Assembly: GCA_965223815.1 (NCBI GenBank)
Contig: OZ245019.1
Coordinates: 3,348,001 to 3,412,000 of the forward strand
Origin: HKST-UBA178 sp965223815
Lineage (GTDB): Bacteria; Pseudomonadota; Gammaproteobacteria; Chromatiales; Chromatiaceae
Direction of reading: 5' to 3'
Length of the DNA: 64,000 nucleotides
Part shown: positions 25,746 to 33,002 of the stretch, piece by piece
How the letters are laid out: each line of letters begins with the position of its first letter
Position numbering within the stretch: position 1 is the first letter of the stretch
Notes under the pieces: generated by a model
The model's input: only the letters and a program-made list of their open reading frames with translations
Databases searched by the model: none
What the model was told of the DNA's origin: nothing
Made by a program: the position numbers and the translations under genes

Positions 25746-26033
25746 ATGAAGGGAACTGACTACTCCAACCAAGAACGGCTGTTTCTCCTCCCCTGGTTCA
25801 TAGCCGCCGGGGGTTGGTGTCTAATCACCCTGATCCTTCTCGACGAGTACAATCGAATCGGTGATCCACGCTATCTAGAGGAGTTGTTTCTCCTACTCTC
25901 ACTGCTTTGGGCTGAATTCGGGTTCGCCGCCATCTTCAACGCTGCCTACCATGGGCGTTTCAGTCATCTGCGCCCCTACCTAGTGATTACCTTGCTACCG
26001 CCCCTGTGGGTATACGCCCTGTTCTTTCTTTGA
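25746..26033 (+). CDS. Small membrane protein, unknown function
   Basis: 95 residues with three hydrophobic helices: LFLLPWFIAAGGWCLITLILL, LFLLLSLLWAEFGFAAIF and YLVITLLPPLWVYALFFL. GAGGG lies 9-13 nt before the ATG. No family recognised. It stands alone between hsp20 and the large membrane-protein gene. Confidence 0.5.
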   Translation: MKGTDYSNQERLFLLPWFIAAGGWCLITLILLDEYNRIGDPRYLEELFLLLSLLWAEFGFAAIFNAAYHGRFSHLRPYLVITLLPPLWVYALFFL

Positions 26034-26270
26034 CATCAGGGTTAGTTCCCAATTACACATCCAGCGATTGGCGGTTGTATTCGCGCTACTCATTTATCGG
26101 CAATAAATCCGGACTCGGCTGGCCGTTTATAAAAGGAAATTGGTAGCACTTCCAGAGGTACAGCGCCCCGCTTTGGTGAACAGGATCGGGCTATATGGCA
26201 CTAGCCCAACCAGCGCATGATCCCAGGGGACTGGGGGCCGATTATGTCCAGTGCAATGGGAGACCTAAAT

Positions 26271-27950
26271 CTACACATCGGTGGTAGCCGCGAGCGCCCG
26301 CAACACTCCCTGAAGCTGCCACGACCCGGAGTCGAATCGATAGATCCTGACGTTGCCAGGGGATTCACCGAAGTTTGGCGCCTCTGCCGTCAACCCCTGC
26401 AATGCCTTCCGCAACGTCTGCTGCATAAACTTCTCGTCGGTTTCATTGTCGGTAATGAGGAGCCAACGGTTGAACGCCAGTTCACGAACCAGGAACTGAA
26501 GCTCATGGACACAACCCGCATGCTGCGGGGAAAAACTGCGCAGGTCCATGAGTACAGAATCCCCGCTCCCGGCCAGCTGTGTTAGAGCGGGTTGCCAGGA
26601 GTCGGCGTGGCAAAAAAAGGAATTGACCCGGTAACGGCCATCAGAATCGGCCTCGCGTTCCTGATTTTCCAACCGACGCCGCAGCGATTTCTCATCGCCC
26701 ACGAAATGACTCGCCAGCCGACCGCTGAGATAATCCAGAAACTCATGGGGTTGCACGGTGGTACCGGCCACATCGGGCCCGGTAATCATCTGTATACTAC
26801 CGATATACCGCCAGTGACCGGCTACACTTTGAAGCAGGGATTCGCTTCGCTTTCCCAGCGCGAAGACCCGTAGAAAAACCAGCCCCTTGTTCGCTCCTTT
26901 GGTAACCGGAAACAACAGGTACCCGAACCTCAATACCAACCGGTAAACGAAAAACGCCAACGGCAGCATCACTATCCATTCGAGCCCCCCTCGCACCAGC
27001 CACATACAGTTGGTACTGGAGAAGAGTAACCACATGGCATCCAGATTCAATGACTGGTCACTCAGCTTTCTCCGATGGTAGGCGTTGGCTATCCAACGGG
27101 CAAGCAACCAACCCAACAAAGTAAAAAGGAGCAGGGAAATCAGGGCCGTGAATCCCACCAGCCATAGGACATGCAGATTTAGATTGACCGAGAGTTCGAC
27201 CGCCAGGTCGCTACCCTGCTCAGTGAACAGTGTGAGAATTGCGACCAGCGTACCCGCCAGCGCAGTAGTCACCCAGGCAAGCAACAGCGGCGCAACCGCC
27301 CGCACCCGACGATTGAAACAGAGCAGGACCAGCAGAGTGGGAACTATGTTGACCAGAAACCAGAGTCGCAGGAGAGTCTCCGGAGTCACCGTTGACCGAG
27401 CCGGTATCAGCAACGCGCCGATATTGACTGCGGGCTCGTTGCTGATGGTGGCTGCCCACCAGCCCACTAGCGTGAATCCCAAAAAGTAGATCAACAGATA
27501 GAGAAGCGACTGGCGCAGAGTCCCAGGTATTACCCAAAGCAGTGCCAGTACCACGGGCCAGAGATACACCCAGACGCCGACCAGAAAACCCGACAGACCT
27601 AGGCCCATTGGATATACACCCTGAGCGGGCAATGAAAACGCCGCGGCGAAGGCCAAACCCGCGAAGGCATACCTGGCTGCGGAACGGCGGGGTGCTCGTA
27701 CCAGCTGCCCAAGTAGATTTTCCGCTTCTGAACGCTGATCTGAATGGGTCGCGGGCTGCCGCTTCGACTGGGCCATGCCGCCGCTTTCCCACTGCGGAGG
27801 GAAGCCTCCGGATATCGCCATTGACTTGGCCAGGGCGCGACGGTAGCGCCGCAACAGGTAGGCCGCTAACGGCAGTGTCAACACCGGGGCTGCTAGGGCG
27901 ACCAGAAACAGGGCCACCTGGGTCAACTGGGGCGTCAGGCCCTCGATCAC
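26271..27950 (-). CDS. Large polytopic membrane protein with C-terminal soluble domain, unknown function
   Basis: 559 residues starting at GTG. The N-part has about seven to eight membrane helices (first: VALFLVALAAPVLTLPLAAYLL; last near PLAFFVYRLVLRFGYLLFP). The last 190 residues are soluble and look like a defined domain: FLRVFALGKRSESLLQSVAG, IGSIQMITGPDVAGTTVQPH, EFLDYLSGRLASHFVGDE, and SVLMDLRSFSPQHAGCVHEL, followed by an FNRWLLITDNETDE strand. That domain looks like a nucleotide- or ligand-type alpha/beta fold; I cannot name it. The next gene upstream on this strand, at 27976, may be in the same operon. Confidence 0.65.
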   Translation of the reverse strand: MIEGLTPQLTQVALFLVALAAPVLTLPLAAYLLRRYRRALAKSMAISGGFPPQWESGGMAQSKRQPATHSDQRSEAENLLGQLVRAPRRSAARYAFAGLAFAAAFSLPAQGVYPMGLGLSGFLVGVWVYLWPVVLALLWVIPGTLRQSLLYLLIYFLGFTLVGWWAATISNEPAVNIGALLIPARSTVTPETLLRLWFLVNIVPTLLVLLCFNRRVRAVAPLLLAWVTTALAGTLVAILTLFTEQGSDLAVELSVNLNLHVLWLVGFTALISLLLFTLLGWLLARWIANAYHRRKLSDQSLNLDAMWLLFSSTNCMWLVRGGLEWIVMLPLAFFVYRLVLRFGYLLFPVTKGANKGLVFLRVFALGKRSESLLQSVAGHWRYIGSIQMITGPDVAGTTVQPHEFLDYLSGRLASHFVGDEKSLRRRLENQEREADSDGRYRVNSFFCHADSWQPALTQLAGSGDSVLMDLRSFSPQHAGCVHELQFLVRELAFNRWLLITDNETDEKFMQQTLRKALQGLTAEAPNFGESPGNVRIYRFDSGSWQLQGVLRALAATTDV

Positions 27951-27975
27951 GGCTCAAATCACCGTCAAGAAAAGC

Positions 27976-28542
27976 TCAATCCTTGCGCCTTGTGGCCGTC
28001 CACTCCAACTCCTGCAGCACCTTTCCCTTCCAGTCCGTCATGATGAGACGGCAACGACGGGTGTTATTGTCGGGAAAATGGCAGCTACTCTGGTAATTGA
28101 AATCCAAATTGGCCGGGTTCTTCCACTCCATTACCCTTTTGCGCGCATCCCAGGTTGCCGGGGGCAGATATAGATAGGACCCGGAGGAGGAGAACACCCA
28201 GAAAGGATAGCCTCCGCTTTTGGCATCATAGGTCCCATATATATCGTCCCGGGTACCGTCGGGTTTTGGCCCCGCCCTCCCCTTGATGAATTTACCGTCC
28301 AGCGTCCACTGGTAACGCTCCCGATAACGTACCTCCTTGCGCTCCGGCTGCAGGGTTATGGCGTGCAGGTCCCAATTACCGATGAAGACCTCGAGCCCAC
28401 CCTCGTCAGCATATACTGAGGAGCACAGAAGCAAAGATGTATACACGCACGCCAGGAGGGTAAGTCCGCGTGCCGGGTAAACTATGGAATTACAGGCACA
28501 TCCGCCGACTGTCGGCGGTTTCGGGTACGCTGTTCTGTTCAT
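27976..28542 (-). CDS. Exported protein of unknown function, DUF1579-like
   Basis: 188 residues with an N-terminal hydrophobic segment (LTLLACVYTSLLLCSSVYA). The mature part reads like a lipocalin-type or DUF1579-like beta barrel: FIGNWDLHAITLQPERKEV, YQWTLDGKFIKGRAGPKPDG, DIYGTYDAKSGGYPFWVFSS, ending in LIMTDWKGKVLQELEWTATR. The ATG overlaps the stop of the CDGSH-Rieske-ThDP gene by 4 nt, so it is translationally coupled to that enzyme. Family call is tentative. Confidence 0.55.
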   Translation of the reverse strand: MNRTAYPKPPTVGGCACNSIVYPARGLTLLACVYTSLLLCSSVYADEGGLEVFIGNWDLHAITLQPERKEVRYRERYQWTLDGKFIKGRAGPKPDGTRDDIYGTYDAKSGGYPFWVFSSSGSYLYLPPATWDARKRVMEWKNPANLDFNYQSSCHFPDNNTRRCRLIMTDWKGKVLQELEWTATRRKD

Positions 28543-30779
28543 ATCAGCTCCTCATCGGTGATCAACTCCACCAGGGAGGTTCCAGGGTGGGAAAAAGCCT
28601 TGGTTAATGCAGCTTGCAGCGACTGCTCAGCCTCCACTTTGATTCCCAGACCACCGCAATCTGTGGCGAACTGGCTGAAGTCGGGATTGTGCAGATCGGT
28701 CTCCCACACCGGCCACCTTCCGGCCCGTTGCTCCTTGGAGATCTTGCCCAATACTGAATTGTTGAGCAGCAGGTGGGTGATATCCATGCCGTACTTGACC
28801 GCAGTGGTGAATTCCGCCAAATACTGACCGAACCCCCCATCACCGCTGATGGAAATCACCTTCCTCCCCCGATGTCGTTCATCGGCCTGGGTGGCCGCCC
28901 AGGCGCCGAGCGCAGCCGGAAAGCCAAAACCGATCGAACCCAGGTATCCCGACATCAGGATCGACTGGCGACGGCATTCGAAGTAGCGCCCGAAGGAATA
29001 AGTATTATTGCCGACATCAACCACCAACACCGCATCGTCCGGGCAAACCTGACTCAATACGGAAAAAATCACCGCCGAGTTCATACCCCTTCCCCGGTCC
29101 CGTTCCCGGCGGCGTTGTTTTTCCCTGCGCCATAGCTTCCAGCGCTTTGCCAGCAACGGCCGCTGGTCGACTGCTGTTGGCCGCTCCGGCAGGGCATCCA
29201 GCAGGGCGCTGCAGGTGGTGCCGACTTCTCCCCAGAGGGGGAGGTCGACCGGATGGAATCTAGCCAGTGCCATGGGGTCGAAGTCGATTTGAATGGTAGG
29301 CTTCTTGGCGGAAATGCCGGTGTGGTTGGAAAACGAGGCACCGCACACCAGCAGCAAATCGGCTTCATTCATGCACCAGCTGGCAACCGGCGTTCCGCTG
29401 CGTCCCAACACTCCGGCGGCCAGCGGATGATCGTCGGCGATCTGCCCCTTAGCCTTGAAGGTGGTGAGCACCGGGGCGTGGAGCGCTTCCGCCAAAGAGA
29501 CCACTTTCGACATACTGTCGCGAGCACCGTAACCCGCTATTATCACCGGTCTGCTGGCAGCACCGATCATCTTCAGCCCCTTGGCAACGACATCGGCCGC
29601 CGGATGCATGGCCTCTACGGGAAGCCGCCCCTGCGGGCCCGAAGGGCTACTCTCTTCCCCCGCGGTAATATTTTGAACCTCATCGGGAAAGATGAGGTGG
29701 GCCACGTTACGCTCCAACAGCGCGTGCTTCAGGGCCAGGTTCATCAGTTCCCCATGACGGCTGCCTGGCAGCACCGTCTGACTGAATGCCGTGACCGCGG
29801 CGAACGCCGAAGCCAAGTCGATCTCCTGAAAGGCCCCTGGACCGAATACTTGTGTATTAACCTGCCCGGTCAGTGCCAGCACCGGGGCGCGATCCACATT
29901 GGCATCCCAGAGCCCAGTCAGCAGATTGGTAGCCCCTGGGCCGGCGATCGTCAGGCAGGCCGCCGGCTTGCCGGTCAGTTTCGCATACCCCGAACAGGCG
30001 AAGGCTGCTGCTCCCTCGTGACGGATACCGATGTAGTCCAGCTTTCCACTCTCCACCTGTTCACGAATGGCATCGGCGAGCCCCAGATTGGAATGGCCCA
30101 CCATACCGAATACGTGAGTGACCCCCCAGTTGATCATAGTCTCCACCATGACGTCCGATACGGTGCGGGTCCTCTCTTCACGCTCCTTGATCTGCACGTA
30201 GATACCGCCGTCCTCCCGTACCTCCAACGGATAGGTGGCAACACCATCTTCGAAGCCGCCCGGAGACTTGCCGCTCAAGGGATCGAAGTCCCAACCGTGC
30301 CAGGGGCAGCGCAGCCAACACTCCCCTTCATCCCCGCACTCGATACTGCCCTCTGCCAGCGGACCGCCCTGATGGGGGCAGGCATTGTCCAAGGCCCCGA
30401 AACGCTGTTGGTGACGAGTCAGTGCAATCGTCTTGTTACCCGCCTGGACAGAGCGCACCTCGCCCTCTTGGAGATCATCCTCAGAAGCCACCCGGTACCA
30501 ACGTGCTACCAATCCATGGGAACTGTCGACGTCTTCGGGCGTGACTCGCTTATGGCTGCCGTCGCAAAACGGCGGAGAGGCGGTTTGCTTACAAAGGCAA
30601 AAAAAATAGCGGTCATCCTTGTCGGCGGTAAACTCTACAGGCTGCAGGCCGGTCTCGGCATGACTGCCATCGCAAAAAGGCTGGTTTTTGGAACGCCCGC
30701 AGCTGCACCAGTAAACACGCTCTCCAGTCTTCAACTCAACTGCCTGGGGCCGGGTATCAACAATTCTAGGTTTCTTCAT
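28539..30779 (-). CDS. Triple fusion: two CDGSH iron-sulfur domains, Rieske domain, thiamine-diphosphate enzyme
   Basis: 746 residues. CDGSH motif 1 has Cys25, Cys27, Cys36 and His40 (CSCGRSKNQPFCDGSH); motif 2 has Cys61, Cys63, Cys72 and His76. Both match the mitoNEET pattern for a 2Fe-2S cluster. Residues about 90-198 are a Rieske ferredoxin with CPHQGG (134-139) and CPWHGW (158-163). Residues about 205-746 are a ThDP enzyme of the pyruvate oxidase/acetolactate synthase family, with catalytic Glu255 in RHEGAAAFACSGYAKLTG and the ThDP-metal motif from GDGG (646-649) to NN (673-674). Three 2Fe-2S centres on one decarboxylase suggest that electrons leave the ThDP adduct through the N-terminal clusters. 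The substrate, a 2-oxo acid, is a guess. Confidence 0.88.
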   Translation of the reverse strand: MKKPRIVDTRPQAVELKTGERVYWCSCGRSKNQPFCDGSHAETGLQPVEFTADKDDRYFFCLCKQTASPPFCDGSHKRVTPEDVDSSHGLVARWYRVASEDDLQEGEVRSVQAGNKTIALTRHQQRFGALDNACPHQGGPLAEGSIECGDEGECWLRCPWHGWDFDPLSGKSPGGFEDGVATYPLEVREDGGIYVQIKEREERTRTVSDVMVETMINWGVTHVFGMVGHSNLGLADAIREQVESGKLDYIGIRHEGAAAFACSGYAKLTGKPAACLTIAGPGATNLLTGLWDANVDRAPVLALTGQVNTQVFGPGAFQEIDLASAFAAVTAFSQTVLPGSRHGELMNLALKHALLERNVAHLIFPDEVQNITAGEESSPSGPQGRLPVEAMHPAADVVAKGLKMIGAASRPVIIAGYGARDSMSKVVSLAEALHAPVLTTFKAKGQIADDHPLAAGVLGRSGTPVASWCMNEADLLLVCGASFSNHTGISAKKPTIQIDFDPMALARFHPVDLPLWGEVGTTCSALLDALPERPTAVDQRPLLAKRWKLWRREKQRRRERDRGRGMNSAVIFSVLSQVCPDDAVLVVDVGNNTYSFGRYFECRRQSILMSGYLGSIGFGFPAALGAWAATQADERHRGRKVISISGDGGFGQYLAEFTTAVKYGMDITHLLLNNSVLGKISKEQRAGRWPVWETDLHNPDFSQFATDCGGLGIKVEAEQSLQAALTKAFSHPGTSLVELITDEELI

Positions 30780-31307
30780 TTAGAGATCTCTCGGTACCAT
30801 TTAACGACGTTAAGAACAGACGCTCAGTATGCTGTTCCGGCAGACACCGGATGTAGGTGTAACCCACTCCCCCATTTTCACGACAAAGGGATGGTAACTA
30901 AACAGAGATGTTACGGGATCAGGCTGCCGGGTCGCAGCAGATCCCGCCCATGTGGAGCCTCATAGCTACGGCCCCTACCGCGAAACGGTATTGCTGCGGA
31001 CACAATAAATCGCTGCAACACGGTAGGTTTTCCTTTCCGGCGCCACTCTCCGAATGACGGGAGCCAGGGAGCTGCCATGGACTGTGCACACAGTTGAACT
31101 TGAGTATAGACGACGTCTGCGGTCTATCATTCGGGCGCAACCTCTATTGTTCAGTTTGCGACCACCCTCTAGCACTCGTAAAGCAAATGAGATTAGTAAT
31201 AATTTTCCTTATCGATTAATGTTGAAGTGCCCGGACTTGGGAGGGACCCCTGTGGCTGTCGCCACCAGAGGCACCAACATTCCCATTATCGATACCGGAG
31301 AACAACA
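30780..31307. other. Divergent intergenic region
   Basis: About 528 nt between the ThDP fusion gene (minus) and the ParB-like gene (plus). No protein-like open frame is seen. The AT-rich stretch at 31185-31222 is the likeliest promoter site for the plus-strand gene, and a short TGGC-TGTC-GCCA hairpin lies at 31254-31265. Nothing else recognised. Confidence 0.4.
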
Positions 31308-32255
31308 ATGAAAAACAGGATACCCATAGCGACTCTGCTGACCGCCAACCTGGCGCTCGTTTCACTGCCTGGGCAGAGCGGGGAATTCGACGCTGCACTG
31401 GCTGCTTGCGCTAGAACCACGGCCTCCTGCAATAACCTGAGTTATGACAAGGATCTCTGCAATGCAGCGCGTGAAAAGTTGCCCGATTGTGATCAGAACA
31501 GCGGTGTCGGCGTCTTGTGCAAGCTGAAATTAAAAGATGTCGCTCCCACCCAGGTGTCGGTGGGTGTTCAGGCCACCGATTGCAAAGCCAAGGCGAAGTT
31601 CAAACGAAGTCAGAAAAAGATCCAGAAATACCTGCTGAAATCCACCCACCATGTGCCAACCGTCATTGGCCCTGCGAATGGCGCAGGGAAACAGTTCTAT
31701 ATCACTGATCATCATCATTTGAGTCACGCACTGTTGACGGCCAACCAGCAAGGCTACACGGACGTGGACAACCTCTATGCCTGCATTCTCAGCAACCGAA
31801 AGCAGGACAAAACCGACAGTTTCTGGTCCTTCATGGTGGAGAATCATCTGACCTGGCTGGATGACCAGAACGGCAAGGCGATACTTCCCACTGAGCTTGA
31901 GCAGCGGGCGCCCGATCTCAAGGACCTGAAGGATGACGCTTACCGCACCTGGTCGCGCTGGGTGCGAGACAGTTGCGGCTACGTGAAATCGGGAAACGAT
32001 TGCGTGCCACCCAGTTATCCGGCAGGCGCAGCCTACTTCATGGAATTCCTCTGGGCGGATTTTCTGGAGAACAACATGCCGGGTCACAGCGACATTAAAA
32101 AGCTCTCCGACAAAGAGATCACCAAGCTGCTCAAACAGGCCATCACCCTGGCCCAGGGCCCCCAGGCGTTTCTAGAGAACCTACCGGGCTACAGTGACGG
32201 CACCGTGGTACCCGTCAAAATGGTAGAAATCAAGAATGGCTGTGAGGCGGACTGA
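31308..32255 (+). CDS. Exported ParB-like nuclease-fold protein (ParBc_2 type)
   Basis: 315 residues. A signal peptide (IPIATLLTANLALVSLPGQSG) is followed by a cysteine-rich stretch (AACARTTASCNNLSYDKDLC, LPDC, LCKLKL), then the putative ParB-like domain: DVAPTQVSVGVQATDCKAKA, STHHVPTVIGPANGAGKQFY, ITDHHHLSHALLTANQQGY. The remaining 150 residues are helical with further cysteines. The DHHHL motif is the hallmark of the family. The ATG at 31308 has GGAG 8-11 nt upstream; the longer frame from 31227 lacks one. Function is unknown, and export rules out a role in chromosome partitioning. Confidence 0.75.
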   Translation: MKNRIPIATLLTANLALVSLPGQSGEFDAALAACARTTASCNNLSYDKDLCNAAREKLPDCDQNSGVGVLCKLKLKDVAPTQVSVGVQATDCKAKAKFKRSQKKIQKYLLKSTHHVPTVIGPANGAGKQFYITDHHHLSHALLTANQQGYTDVDNLYACILSNRKQDKTDSFWSFMVENHLTWLDDQNGKAILPTELEQRAPDLKDLKDDAYRTWSRWVRDSCGYVKSGNDCVPPSYPAGAAYFMEFLWADFLENNMPGHSDIKKLSDKEITKLLKQAITLAQGPQAFLENLPGYSDGTVVPVKMVEIKNGCEAD

Positions 32256-32275
32256 CCTACCGGCCCTTGCGTTCA

Positions 32276-32321
32276 TGCCCCCGGATTGACGAAGCCCTGA
32301 AGGCTCTAAATAGCGGGGGCA
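32276..32321 (+). repeat. Nested inverted repeat downstream of the ParB-like gene
   Basis: TGCCCCCG (32276-32283) pairs with CGGGGGCA (32314-32321), enclosing a second hairpin AGCC-CTGAA-GGCT (32293-32305). It starts 20 nt after the stop codon and has no T-run. It could be an RNA 3'-end structure or a protein site. Confidence 0.45.
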
Positions 32322-32471
32322 CGAGCAGCCAGAGTCGGCGGAACGTCTCCATGGGTTCGGGCAGAGCCTGGTGTAGTCTGCCACCCCAACCTAGAGGGCG
32401 TTTGCCGGCCAACTAGCGTAGAATCTGGCGCCATAGCCGATTTCCGGCGGAGAGTTTGAGAGTTTCCAAAC

Positions 32472-32930
32472 ATGAATCTGAGTTTCGAGATCAGCGATCC
32501 CCGATATAAAGAGCGCGTAATGGAGAGTTTCTCGCGCCAGGGCGTCATGCGTACGGTCAATGCTTCGATTGTGGATATCGGTCCGGGACAAGTGGAGCTG
32601 GAATTCCCCCATCATCCCAGTCTGACCCAACAGCACGGATTCATTCATGCGGGCATCATTACCACGGTGGTCGATAGCGCATGCGGCTACGCCGCGTTCA
32701 CACTTATGCCGAGCAACGCGGCGGTACTGAGCATTGAGTTCAAGATAAACCTATTGTCACCGGCGGATGGCGAGCGCTTCAGGGCCGTTGGCAGGGTGCG
32801 CAAACCAGGAAAGACAATAACCGTGGTCGAGGGGGATCTGTTCTCGGTCAAAAAGGGTAAACAAAAACTTGCCGCTACCATGGTCGGAAGCATGATCGCA
32901 GTCTACGACCGGGAGGGCGTCGAAGGCTAG
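32472..32930 (+). CDS. PaaI-type hotdog acyl-CoA thioesterase
   Basis: 152 residues with a hotdog fold. The active-site helix region reads QQHGFIHAGIITTVVDSACGYAAF, where the PaaI family has HGG-x-x-x-x-x-D, followed by VLSIEFKINLLSPADGERF and the long strands RKPGKTITVVEGDLFSVK. It would hydrolyse acyl-CoA or aryl-CoA thioesters in the cytoplasm. It is convergent with the NRPS-PKS cluster and not clearly part of it. Confidence 0.83.
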   Translation: MNLSFEISDPRYKERVMESFSRQGVMRTVNASIVDIGPGQVELEFPHHPSLTQQHGFIHAGIITTVVDSACGYAAFTLMPSNAAVLSIEFKINLLSPADGERFRAVGRVRKPGKTITVVEGDLFSVKKGKQKLAATMVGSMIAVYDREGVEG

Positions 32931-33002
32931 CCTAACTCGCCCTGGTCGTCCTTAACCCGGAACGCTTCCGAAACGCACAAAGCAGAGGCAAGGCAACGCA
33001 CC

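Noticed and set aside
29253..30965. Plus-strand open frame of 570 codons
   Set aside because: Lies opposite the CDGSH-Rieske-ThDP gene; its length reflects the GC bias of that gene and no domain can be read in it.
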